Assembly: GCA_023229045.1 (NCBI GenBank)
Contig: JALOAB010000004.1
Span: forward strand, 1 to 36,717
Origin: Fidelibacterota bacterium
Lineage (GTDB): Bacteria; Fidelibacterota; UBA2242
DNA length: 36,717 bases
Direction: 5' to 3'
Every line of letters begins with the position of its first letter. Position 1 is the first letter of the stretch. The notes below the pieces were generated by a model. It was not told where the DNA came from, searched no databases, and saw only the letters and a list, made by a program, of their open reading frames with translations. Positions 16,873 through 24,011 of the stretch are shown in pieces. The position numbers and the translations under genes were made by a program.

Positions 16873-18690
16873 CTAACAATACGAAAGGTTTAACGGATGC
16901 TTTTTCGGCGCCTTCAGGTCTTTAGCCGAAACCGTTTCCTGTTTCCCTAATTTCACCGGTAGTTTAGTCGTCGGACAGGGTTTGATTTTTCCAAAAAGTA
17001 AATCGGTCGAAATTCGGATAGAATCCGGCGTGCCGCTGAAATTGCAGACCACCACATCGGCTTCCGCAGTTGTCCCTTCTACGTAAGGATTATTAGTAAC
17101 AACAACCACTTTATGCCCGGCTTCTTTCAGCTTCTTGATCAGCAGTTGATTGTTACCGGTCTTGACAATCCGTGCATAATAGTTGGTCATTACCACCAGA
17201 TCGGCCTGTTTAGCCAATTCCAGGCATTCCTTGATTTCATCTTCAAAAGCTGAAAAAGCCGTATCGGCTAAAATCAAATTCTGGTTATGCTCGACCATCG
17301 CTTCGCAGAACATGTGGGTATGGCAATAGGGGTCTTTGCCGAGAAATTCGTAAGGTATCCGCTGTTCGATTACCAGCATCTTCTGCTTGGGATTCAGCGG
17401 TAACATTTTTTTATCATCGCGCATGACGATCAGTGCTTTTCTGGCTACTTCCCAGGAAAAGTCAATGACCTTTTTATCGGTAGTAATTGTCCGGGTTTTC
17501 TCGGGCTCTCTTTTCCCGGCGGTTTCGAATAAGCCTTGATCATATTTCATCTTCAGGAGTCGTTCCACCGACTGATCGATTCGGGCTTCTGTCAATTCGC
17601 CTCTCTCGACGGCCATTTTAATCCCGAAGAAGCACTGTGAACGGGATTCATCGTCAGCTTTCAGCAGAATGGTATCGCATCCGGCTTTAATCGCCATAGC
17701 GCAGGCCAGCGGCAAAGGCCATTTTTTAAGGATCGCCGCCATACCGATTGCATCGGATACAATCACACCTTTGAAGCCGAGTTCTTCACGTAACAGGTCG
17801 GTTAGGATTTTCGCAGAAAGGGTTGTTGGATATTTATCATCATAAGCCGGATATACGGAGTGTCCGGTCATGATAGCGCTGACGCCGGCGTCGATAGCCG
17901 CTTTAAAAGGCACCAACTCAACTTCGTGCATTCTTTTCTTATCGAGATTGAGCACTTCCAGTACGTCATGGGCGTCGGTTCCCGAATCGCCTCTGCCGGG
18001 GAAATGCTTGGCGGTAGCCGCGATACCGAAATCCTGTAAGCCTTTAATCAGCGCCACGGCGTGGCGGGCGCAAACTTCCGGATCGTCGCCAAATGACCTG
18101 ACGCCGATTTCCGGATTTCTGGGATTGGTGTTGACATCACAGACTGGTGAATACATCTGGGTAACACCGATCGCTGTGAGCATTTTTGCGATAGTAGCGC
18201 CAATTTCATAGGTCAATTTTTCATCGCCGATCGCCGCCATGCCCATCGGTCCGGGAAATTGACGAATGCCGCCGGCCATATAATCATTTTTAAAATCGCC
18301 TTCGAAATCGATGGTCATATGCAGAGGAATACCGGATGGTCTGCTCAGGGCGATCTGCTGTAGGCGATTCAAATCTTTGGTGTAATCTTCGGGTGTAATG
18401 CTGATCCCAAAGGTCTTACCATTGAAGTAATTATTGGCGATTGTGAAATAGTCCTTTGGTCTTTTAAAGGTCTTATCAATCTGTGAATTGCCCCAGTACA
18501 GATTTTTACAGGTTTCAAGGGCATATGGTTCAAGACAAAGACCGCCGCAATGCAAACGGGTAATCTGTTCAATTCCGCTCGGAGTCAACATAGTGCCGCG
18601 GCGGGTAAAGGTCAATAACTGCCCGATTTTTTCGATCAAGGTCATACCGGCGATTTTTTTCTTGATAAATTCTTCTCTCACTTTCGACAT
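16873..18690 (-). CDS. GH3-family glycosidase with NagZ-type KHFPG motif
   Basis: 605 residues: TIM-barrel GH3 domain followed by an alpha/beta sandwich domain (from about residue 400). KHFPGRGDSGTDAH (228-241) holds the Asp-His dyad (D239, H241) that serves as acid/base in NagZ-type enzymes, and VSDAIGM gives the nucleophile D313. This pattern points to a beta-N-acetylhexosaminidase-like or related enzyme, possibly a phosphorylase as described for some His/Asp-dyad GH3 enzymes; classic GH3 beta-glucosidases and xylosidases lack it. No signal peptide. ATG with AGGAG 6 nt upstream. It lies in an operon with GH10, GH116, a sugar kinase and a sugar symporter, so the true substrate may be a xylan-, glucan- or amino-sugar-derived oligosaccharide. 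Confidence 0.82.
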   Translation of the reverse strand: MSKVREEFIKKKIAGMTLIEKIGQLLTFTRRGTMLTPSGIEQITRLHCGGLCLEPYALETCKNLYWGNSQIDKTFKRPKDYFTIANNYFNGKTFGISITPEDYTKDLNRLQQIALSRPSGIPLHMTIDFEGDFKNDYMAGGIRQFPGPMGMAAIGDEKLTYEIGATIAKMLTAIGVTQMYSPVCDVNTNPRNPEIGVRSFGDDPEVCARHAVALIKGLQDFGIAATAKHFPGRGDSGTDAHDVLEVLNLDKKRMHEVELVPFKAAIDAGVSAIMTGHSVYPAYDDKYPTTLSAKILTDLLREELGFKGVIVSDAIGMAAILKKWPLPLACAMAIKAGCDTILLKADDESRSQCFFGIKMAVERGELTEARIDQSVERLLKMKYDQGLFETAGKREPEKTRTITTDKKVIDFSWEVARKALIVMRDDKKMLPLNPKQKMLVIEQRIPYEFLGKDPYCHTHMFCEAMVEHNQNLILADTAFSAFEDEIKECLELAKQADLVVMTNYYARIVKTGNNQLLIKKLKEAGHKVVVVTNNPYVEGTTAEADVVVCNFSGTPDSIRISTDLLFGKIKPCPTTKLPVKLGKQETVSAKDLKAPKKHPLNLSYC

Positions 18691-18713
18691 TTTTATCTCC
18701 TAATATTTAATTA

Positions 18714-19934
18714 TTATAATTTTTCCGATTTACCGTGATTATTCGTTCCAACCCAGAACTGACCATCTTTTTTCCAGCCGGGCGTATCGATATGCATGTC
18801 TTTGGTTTCCCAGCCGGCCTTTATCCGTCGGGTAAGATCTTCGAATCCCTTATTCCAGGTAAGTCCATCCGGAACGGTAACGTTCATACTACCGGCGGCG
18901 TTGGCATAGCGCAAACAAGACTCGACGGAATGCCCCCAGACAAAGGCCGAAAGGAATCCGGCAATCGCCGAGTCACCCGAGCCCAGGGCGCCAACGAATT
19001 TTTCTTCTTTATAGACCGGAAACCAGAGTTCGCGATCCGCCCAATTCTCGAGATCGGCGCATCCGGCTGACCCCATTTTCTTCAGACGTTCCTGACCGGC
19101 GGTCCGGATATAAAGTCCGCGACTACCGCATTTAACCATGGCAATTGCCGCACCCATGCGGATCAGGTCGCCGCCCATGGTGGATATTTCCTCTACGGTC
19201 ATATGATCTAAAACGCTCTCTTTGGGACCGAGATTGGCTTTCTTTTGCAAAAACTTATCTTTATAGAGAAAATAGAATAGTTCCTCGGCGCTCGGCACCA
19301 TGATATCGGACAGCGGAATCCAATCGGTCAAAATTGCCTTCCAGTCGACTTGACCGGCATAACTATTCACATCCGGCAGGGAAAGGTCAAGAGCAGTCGT
19401 GGTGTTCAATTCTTTGGTTTTTTTGAGGATTTTGGTCAGTTCGGCGCCGGTATTTTCGTAAAGTTTGCGCATCCACGGCGGATAACCGAACAGCATCAGT
19501 TTCGAACGAGCGACCAGATCGAAATCCATGTCATCATAGCCAAAAGTGTCATTGGCGCCGCAATGATGCAGATAAAAGCGATCGATTCCGGGAATGCAAA
19601 TCGCGATAGTATAAGAAGTCGATTCGCCATCAACCATTATAATGCCTTTAAAATGACCTTCGTGCTCTTCATACCAGTTGAGAATCTGATGACCAAAATC
19701 ATCATTTCCAACTTTACCGATCAGTTCGGTCTTTACGCCTAAGCGCCGGATCGAGACACCGGCGTTCGTCACGGGACCGCCGCCCACGACGACGCATTTG
19801 CCCATATTGATCATTTTTCCCGGGACAAGGACATCGGTCATCTTGTCAACTTTTCCTTCAATCGTGAAGGCTGGAATCAAGTCCAGACAGGTATGCCCGG
19901 CGGCAACAATTTCAAGATCTTTTTTCTTTTCCAT
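18714..19934 (-). CDS. PfkB/ribokinase-family carbohydrate kinase
   Basis: 406 residues, longer than the usual 300-340 because of an extended middle segment and C-terminal tail. The N-terminal substrate motif is VVGGGPVTNAGVSIRRLG; KVGNDDFG follows; the C-terminal anion-hole signature GALGSGDSAIAGFLSAF contains the catalytic aspartate of the G-x-G-D type (here GSGD rather than GAGD). Cytoplasmic, ATP-dependent phosphorylation of a free sugar or nucleoside; the substrate is not readable, but in this operon a sugar released by the glycosidases is likely. ATG start with AGGAAG as ribosome-binding site; the GH3 gene follows after 23 bp. Confidence 0.85.
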   Translation of the reverse strand: MEKKKDLEIVAAGHTCLDLIPAFTIEGKVDKMTDVLVPGKMINMGKCVVVGGGPVTNAGVSIRRLGVKTELIGKVGNDDFGHQILNWYEEHEGHFKGIIMVDGESTSYTIAICIPGIDRFYLHHCGANDTFGYDDMDFDLVARSKLMLFGYPPWMRKLYENTGAELTKILKKTKELNTTTALDLSLPDVNSYAGQVDWKAILTDWIPLSDIMVPSAEELFYFLYKDKFLQKKANLGPKESVLDHMTVEEISTMGGDLIRMGAAIAMVKCGSRGLYIRTAGQERLKKMGSAGCADLENWADRELWFPVYKEEKFVGALGSGDSAIAGFLSAFVWGHSVESCLRYANAAGSMNVTVPDGLTWNKGFEDLTRRIKAGWETKDMHIDTPGWKKDGQFWVGTNNHGKSEKL

Positions 19935-20056
19935 TTTTCAATTCTTCCTGATATAAATTCTACACAACACTGACATTGCGAATCCTGTAAAAAAATTACG
20001 GCTCGTCAAGTCTAAGCTTCCATTCATTTTATATAAATAAATTTCATCTTCCATTT

Positions 20057-21142
20057 TCATCCGGTCTCTCGGCTCAACGCTGTTTTAATTACCGCGCCCA
20101 GCGCCGGTTTCGGCTGACATTGACGATCGAACAACAACGGATAATCCGCCCGCCCCCGGATAGGTAAATAACTGCGCCAGGCTTGTTTATCGTGCACTCC
20201 CCAAAAAGTCACCCGACTGATTTTATCGCGATGTTTCAGGAACGTTGCGAACAATTCCGAGTAGCGCTCAGCGAGCTTCTTCTGGACAGCATCCGGCAGA
20301 CCATCGGGATAAGGATTATACTTTTTCTGCGTCTTCGGATCGAAAGCGGAAAGGTCAACCATCTTGGAATCTACCGGATAAAATGGAAGCACCCCGACGT
20401 CCAATTCAGTGATCATTTGCGGAATTTTCAGTTGCGAAATTTCGACAATGGTTTTTTCGACATCAGCGATCGGTGGATAGTCCAGAAACCAGTGCCCCTG
20501 GGTACCGATGCCGTCAACGCGAACGCCGCTATCCTGCAGTCTGCGGATCAGACGAATGAGCGCCTCGCGTTTGATCGGATGCTCCGTGTCGTATTCGTTA
20601 TAATAAAGCTCCGCGTCAGGATCGGCTTCACGGGCATATTCAAAAGCCTTGACCAGGTAATCTTCACCAATGATGTCGAGCCAGCCGCATTTCCGCAGGG
20701 AGCCATCCATCATAATGGCTTCGTTGACAACGTCCCAGCCGTGAATGCGACCTTTGTAGCGACCCACTACAGTAAAAATATGATCACGCATGCGCTCCAG
20801 TAAGGCCTCGCGTCCCAGCGGTTTGCCGGATTTATCCACAAAAACCCAATCCGGCGTTTGGAAAAACCAGACGAGACAATGCCCGATTATCTGCATATTG
20901 TGCTTCTCGCCTAATGCAACATAACGATCCGCCGCCTCGAAATCATAACGATCCGGTTCGGGATGAACCTCTTCCCATTTCAGGATATTTTCAGGCGATA
21001 TGCTGTTAAAATGCTTTACTACAATCGCCAAGCCTTCATGATCACGACCATAAATCTGATCCAGATTAAGAGCGGCGCCTATTCTAAAATCGTCTTCAAA
21101 TACCTCTTTTAATCCCGGAAGCGAACTACTAATATCAGTCAT
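20057..21142 (-). CDS. GH10 endo-beta-1,4-xylanase, cytoplasmic
   Basis: 361 residues comprising a single GH10 TIM barrel. Family motifs in order are NILKWEEVHPEPDRYDF, HCLVWFFQTPDW, WDVVNEAI with acid/base E141, YNEYD, GIGTQGHW and ITELDVG with nucleophile E246. Hydrolyses beta-1,4-xylosidic bonds; GH10 enzymes also cleave short xylo-oligosaccharides. There is no signal peptide or binding module, so it probably acts inside the cell on imported oligomers, as known for intracellular GH10 xylanases. It is the first gene of the operon; a regulated promoter lies about 140 bp upstream. ATG start without a strong Shine-Dalgarno; a 122-bp gap to the PfkB gene. Confidence 0.93.
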   Translation of the reverse strand: MTDISSSLPGLKEVFEDDFRIGAALNLDQIYGRDHEGLAIVVKHFNSISPENILKWEEVHPEPDRYDFEAADRYVALGEKHNMQIIGHCLVWFFQTPDWVFVDKSGKPLGREALLERMRDHIFTVVGRYKGRIHGWDVVNEAIMMDGSLRKCGWLDIIGEDYLVKAFEYAREADPDAELYYNEYDTEHPIKREALIRLIRRLQDSGVRVDGIGTQGHWFLDYPPIADVEKTIVEISQLKIPQMITELDVGVLPFYPVDSKMVDLSAFDPKTQKKYNPYPDGLPDAVQKKLAERYSELFATFLKHRDKISRVTFWGVHDKQAWRSYLPIRGRADYPLLFDRQCQPKPALGAVIKTALSRETG

Positions 21143-21287
21143 TTATTATTCACTTTCGTATTTTCTTTGGAAGACATAATAAACTGATCAGCCATTAAGA
21201 ATAAGAGAGCATTAATTTGTTTTCGAACACAGATTCAGGTCAATTTCCTTTAGAAAGTCGCGGTCAAAAAAGGCGCGCTTCCTGGGC

Positions 21288-21316
21288 ATTATATTAGGAA
21301 TAATATTGAACGTTAA
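21288..21316 (-). promoter_or_regulatory. Promoter of the oligosaccharide operon
   Basis: Minus-strand -35 TTAACG (21311-21316), 17-bp spacer and perfect -10 TATAAT (21288-21293). The transcript would start near 21281 and have a leader of about 140 nt before the xylanase. The -35 box lies inside one of two LacI-type palindromes. Confidence 0.55.
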
Positions 21317-21318
21317 AT
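21305..21318. promoter_or_regulatory. LacI-type operator O1 (overlaps -35)
   Basis: ATTGAACGTTAAAT is a palindrome with a central CG, 6 of 7 base pairs symmetric, as in operators of LacI/GalR-family sugar regulators. It covers the -35 box of the operon promoter, so binding would repress. Confidence 0.45.
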
Positions 21319-21324
21319 TAATCA

Positions 21325-21338
21325 TTGAACCGTTTCAA
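21325..21338. promoter_or_regulatory. LacI-type operator O2
   Basis: TTGAACCGTTTCAA is symmetric at 6 of 7 pairs around a central CG. Its centre is exactly 20 bp (about two helix turns) from that of O1, placing both sites on the same DNA face. It overlaps the stop codon of the small peptide gene. Confidence 0.5.
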
Positions 21339-21451
21339 ATATATCCAACACATTCAAATTTACCAATAATTATTTTCAGGCGCTGGATTTCCGGATTAGA
21401 TTTCAATCTGATATCGATTGTTTCGATAGATTCTGCACCGAATAATTCCAT
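21335..21451 (-). CDS. Possible small peptide of 38 residues
   Basis: An ATG at 21449-21451 preceded by AGGAGGTGAACAA, a full-consensus Shine-Dalgarno with 7-nt spacing, opens a 38-codon frame ending in TGA at 21335-21337. The product starts MELFGAESIETIDIRLKS and ends KFECVGYI; it is not recognised. There is no signal peptide or transmembrane helix. The strength of the ribosome-binding site is the main support. The frame continues open for 40 more codons after the TGA, to a TAA near 21215. A decayed gene or a leader peptide are alternatives. Confidence 0.45.
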   Translation of the reverse strand: MELFGAESIETIDIRLKSNPEIQRLKIIIGKFECVGYI

Positions 21452-21606
21452 TTGTTCACCTCCTGTTTAAAATGTTAAGAAACAAAATAATAAACCAACA
21501 GGAACTTAAAAGTCAGTATTATGTTTAGCGTCCTGTTTCTTACCGTAAAACCTGCTGATAGTTGTGCTTATTTAATAACCTTACGCGATAATAATGAATA
21601 ACAAAG

Positions 21607-21625
21607 AGGCGGAATAAATCCGCCT
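21607..21625 (-). terminator. Terminator of the tRNA-Cys/tRNA-Leu transcript
   Basis: AGGCGGA-loop-TCCGCCT, a 7-bp GC-rich stem with a 5-nt loop. On the minus strand it is followed by CTTTGTT and lies 25 bp after the tRNA-Leu 3' end. The + strand side also has a T-rich run (21630-21642), so it may work in both directions. Confidence 0.6.
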
Positions 21626-21649
21626 ATTAGTATTTGTTTTTTAAGTTTG

Positions 21650-21734
21650 TGCCGAAGACCGGAATCGAACCGGTACGTCCCTATGGAACGAGGGATTTTA
21701 AGTCCCTTGCGTCTACCATTTCCGCCACTTCGGC
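21650..21734 (-). tRNA. tRNA-Leu (TAA anticodon)
   Basis: An 85-nt class II tRNA with acceptor GCCGAAG/CTTCGGC, anticodon stem AGGGA/TCCCT around CTTAAAA (anticodon TAA, 21698-21700), a long variable arm, T-loop TTCGATT and discriminator A. CCA is not encoded. It lies 13 bp downstream of tRNA-Cys in the same transcript. Confidence 0.95.
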
Positions 21735-21747
21735 TGAGAAATATGCG

Positions 21748-21820
21748 AGGCGACGACCGGATTTGAACCGGTGCATAACGGTTTTGCAGACCGCTCCCTT
21801 AGCCGCTTGGGTACGTCGCC
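21748..21820 (-). tRNA. tRNA-Cys (GCA anticodon)
   Basis: 73 nt with acceptor GGCGACG/CGTCGCC, anticodon stem GCGGT/ACCGT around CTGCAAA (anticodon GCA at 21785-21787), T-loop TTCAAAT and discriminator T, which is the identity base of tRNA-Cys. It is an ordinary tRNA-Cys, not tRNA-Sec (no long variable arm, anticodon not TCA). Confidence 0.95.
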
Positions 21821-21896
21821 AATCAAAAAAGCGGTGAAAATTAGATTTTATTACTCAAAAAAACAAAACCTTTTACACATTCAATTTCCAGTAATA

Positions 21897-21922
21897 AAAA
21901 AGGGTGGCAAGCCACCCTTTTT
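21897..21922 (-). terminator. Rho-independent terminator of dnaK
   Basis: A perfect inverted repeat with arms GGGTGGC (21902-21908) and GCCACCC (21911-21917), flanked by A-run and T-run on both sides. On the minus strand the stem is followed by at least five T, 20 bp after the dnaK stop. Confidence 0.85.
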
Positions 21923-21941
21923 CACCTATCTATGATTATTC

Positions 21942-23864
21942 TTACTTATTATTATCGTCGACCACCTCGAAGTCAGCATCCTGGATGTCTTCATCTTTTT
22001 TATCGGTCGATTCTGACTTGGGTGGTTCCTGACCTGTCTCAGCATTGGGCGGCGGTGTTTCAGTGCGTACTCGCTCATACATCTTGGATGAAATTTCCGA
22101 CCAGGCTTGATTCATGTTTTCGATCGCATTTTTCATCGTTTTGATATCTCCGCCACCCTGAGCTTTTTTCAGGTCTTCGAGAGCATTATTCAACTTGCCT
22201 TTCTCTTCCGGCTGAAGTTTGTCACCGTATTCTTTCAGATTTTTCTCGGTCTGATAGATCAAGGCATCCATCTGGTTACGGGTATCGACTTCTTCTTTAT
22301 GGCGGCGATCCTCTTCTTCATGTATCTTGGCGTCATTAACCATTTTCTCTTTTTCGTCATCGCTCAGACCACTGGAAGTCTGAATACGGACACTTTGCTC
22401 TTTGCCGGTAGCTTTGTCTTTAGCGGAGACATTCAGAATACCATTGGCATCGATATCGAATGTGACTTCGATCTGAGGAATTCCACGCGGAGCTGGCGGG
22501 ATTCCATCGAGATGAAAGCGTCCGATGCTCTTATTGTCAGTGGCCATGGCGCGTTCACCTTGTAAAACATGGATTTCAACCGTGGTCTGATTATCGCTTG
22601 CGGTTGAAAAAACTTCACTTTTTCGGGTCGGGATTGTTGTGTTGCGTTCAATCAAGCGGGTAGCCACACCACCGAGTGTCTCGATGCCGAGCGAAAGCGG
22701 AGTAACATCCAGCAGAAGAATGTCGTGCACTTCGCCGCCTAATACGCCGCCTTGAATAGCGGCTCCGATTGCCACCACTTCGTCCGGGTTGACACTTTTA
22801 TTGGGTTCCTTTTTGAAAAGTTCTTTGACTAATTGCTGAACTTTGGGAATACGGGTCGAACCGCCTACCAGGATCACCTCGTCGATATTTTCCGGCGTCA
22901 ATCCGGCATCTTTCAAGGCTTGTTCACAGGGACGACGGGTTCGCTCAATCAGGTCATCGATCAGGGTCTCTAACTTAGCCCGTGATAATTTTTCCAGCAG
23001 ATGGATTGGACCGGCGGCGCCGGCGGTAATATAGGGCAGATTGATTTCTGTTTCCATATTGGAAGAAAGTTCGATTTTGGCTTTTTCGGCGGCTTCTTTC
23101 AGACGTTGCATCGCCATCGGATCCTTTTTTAAATCGATGCCTTCTTTTTTCTTGAACTCGCCGATCATCCATTCGATCAGTCGCTGGTCTAAGTCGTCAC
23201 CACCCAGGTGAGTGTCGCCGTTAGTTGATTTGACTTCGAAAACGCCATCGCCTATTTCCAGAATGGAAATATCGAAAGTCCCGCCGCCCAGATCGTATAC
23301 GGCTATCTTTTCATCTTTTTTCTTGTCCAATCCGTACGCCAGAGCGGCGGCGGTTGGTTCATTGATGATGCGTTTGACGTCCAGACCGGCAATTTTACCG
23401 GCATCCTTGGTTGCCTGACGTTGCGCATCGTTAAAATAGGCCGGAACGGTGATAACGGCATCCGTAATTTTTTCGCCCAATTTCTCTTCGGCGGTCTGTT
23501 TCATTTTCTGCAAAACCATCGCTCCGATCTCGGGCGGAGAATAATCACGATCAGCAACGCGTACCCGCGCATCGCCGTTAGGTCCTTCGATAACCTTAAA
23601 CGGCACTTCCTCGCGTTCGCGTTGAATTTCCTTAAAAAGTCTTCCCATAAAACGCTTGATGGAGTAAACCGCCCGATCGTGGTTAGTGACGATCTGGCGT
23701 TTGGCAGTGTCGCCAACTACCCGTTCGCCGTCTTTTTTAAACACAACGACCGATGGGGTAACCAATCGGCCTTCCGAATTTTCCAGGACGCGCGGTTTGC
23801 CGCCTTCCATTACAGCCACGCAGGAATTGGTTGTTCCCAAATCAATGCCTATTATTTTTCCCAT
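21942..23864 (-). CDS. dnaK: Molecular chaperone DnaK (Hsp70)
   Basis: 640 residues, full length. The ATPase domain begins IGIDLGTTNSCVAVMEGG and contains DAVITVPAYFND, VYDLGGGTFDISILE and VILVGGSTRIPKVQ; the substrate-binding domain begins near residue 385 (LLLDVTPLSLGIET) and has GERAMATDN and FDIDANGILNVSAKD; the helical lid ends in an acidic tail with EVVDD. It binds and releases unfolded polypeptides in the cytoplasm with DnaJ and GrpE, which are not in the window. ATG with AGGAG 6 nt upstream. It is followed by a strong terminator, so it is transcribed alone or together with the upstream clpC. Confidence 0.98.
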   Translation of the reverse strand: MGKIIGIDLGTTNSCVAVMEGGKPRVLENSEGRLVTPSVVVFKKDGERVVGDTAKRQIVTNHDRAVYSIKRFMGRLFKEIQREREEVPFKVIEGPNGDARVRVADRDYSPPEIGAMVLQKMKQTAEEKLGEKITDAVITVPAYFNDAQRQATKDAGKIAGLDVKRIINEPTAAALAYGLDKKKDEKIAVYDLGGGTFDISILEIGDGVFEVKSTNGDTHLGGDDLDQRLIEWMIGEFKKKEGIDLKKDPMAMQRLKEAAEKAKIELSSNMETEINLPYITAGAAGPIHLLEKLSRAKLETLIDDLIERTRRPCEQALKDAGLTPENIDEVILVGGSTRIPKVQQLVKELFKKEPNKSVNPDEVVAIGAAIQGGVLGGEVHDILLLDVTPLSLGIETLGGVATRLIERNTTIPTRKSEVFSTASDNQTTVEIHVLQGERAMATDNKSIGRFHLDGIPPAPRGIPQIEVTFDIDANGILNVSAKDKATGKEQSVRIQTSSGLSDDEKEKMVNDAKIHEEEDRRHKEEVDTRNQMDALIYQTEKNLKEYGDKLQPEEKGKLNNALEDLKKAQGGGDIKTMKNAIENMNQAWSEISSKMYERVRTETPPPNAETGQEPPKSESTDKKDEDIQDADFEVVDDNNK

Positions 23865-23918
23865 ATTTATCTCCTATTATTTTTCGGGCTTCAATTTTCA
23901 AATTTCAATAGAATAGCG

Positions 23919-23934
23919 ACAAACCTCGTGCCAA
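23919..23934 (-). promoter_or_regulatory. Sigma54-like promoter motif upstream of dnaK
   Basis: Minus strand TTGGCACG-AGGT-TTGT matches the -24 half of the sigma54 consensus perfectly and the -12 half (TTGC) at three of four bases, about 55-70 bp before dnaK. TTGGCA with an 18-bp-distant TATTGA is a weak sigma70 alternative. No CIRCE inverted repeat is present. Confidence 0.3.
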
Positions 23935-24011
23935 GAAATGATTCGGACACAACGTCAGATAATACGGTTGAGTTATTAACTGGCTGAGAAAAGCCTGAAA
24001 TTATGGCTTAT

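Noticed and set aside
21215..21337. Selenocysteine read-through of the small peptide's TGA
   Set aside because: The residue context has no redox motif and the extension resembles no known protein; the TGA is more simply a stop.
21748..21820. tRNA-Sec near the candidate selenoprotein
   Set aside because: Anticodon is GCA, length is 73 nt and the long variable arm and extended acceptor stem of tRNA-Sec are absent; it is tRNA-Cys.
22107..23987. Long plus-strand open frames opposite dnaK
   Set aside because: Antisense to a highly conserved gene, no recognisable domains and no ribosome-binding sites.
23865..24011. CIRCE operator upstream of dnaK
   Set aside because: No TTAGCACTC-N9-GAGTGCTAA-like inverted repeat was found.
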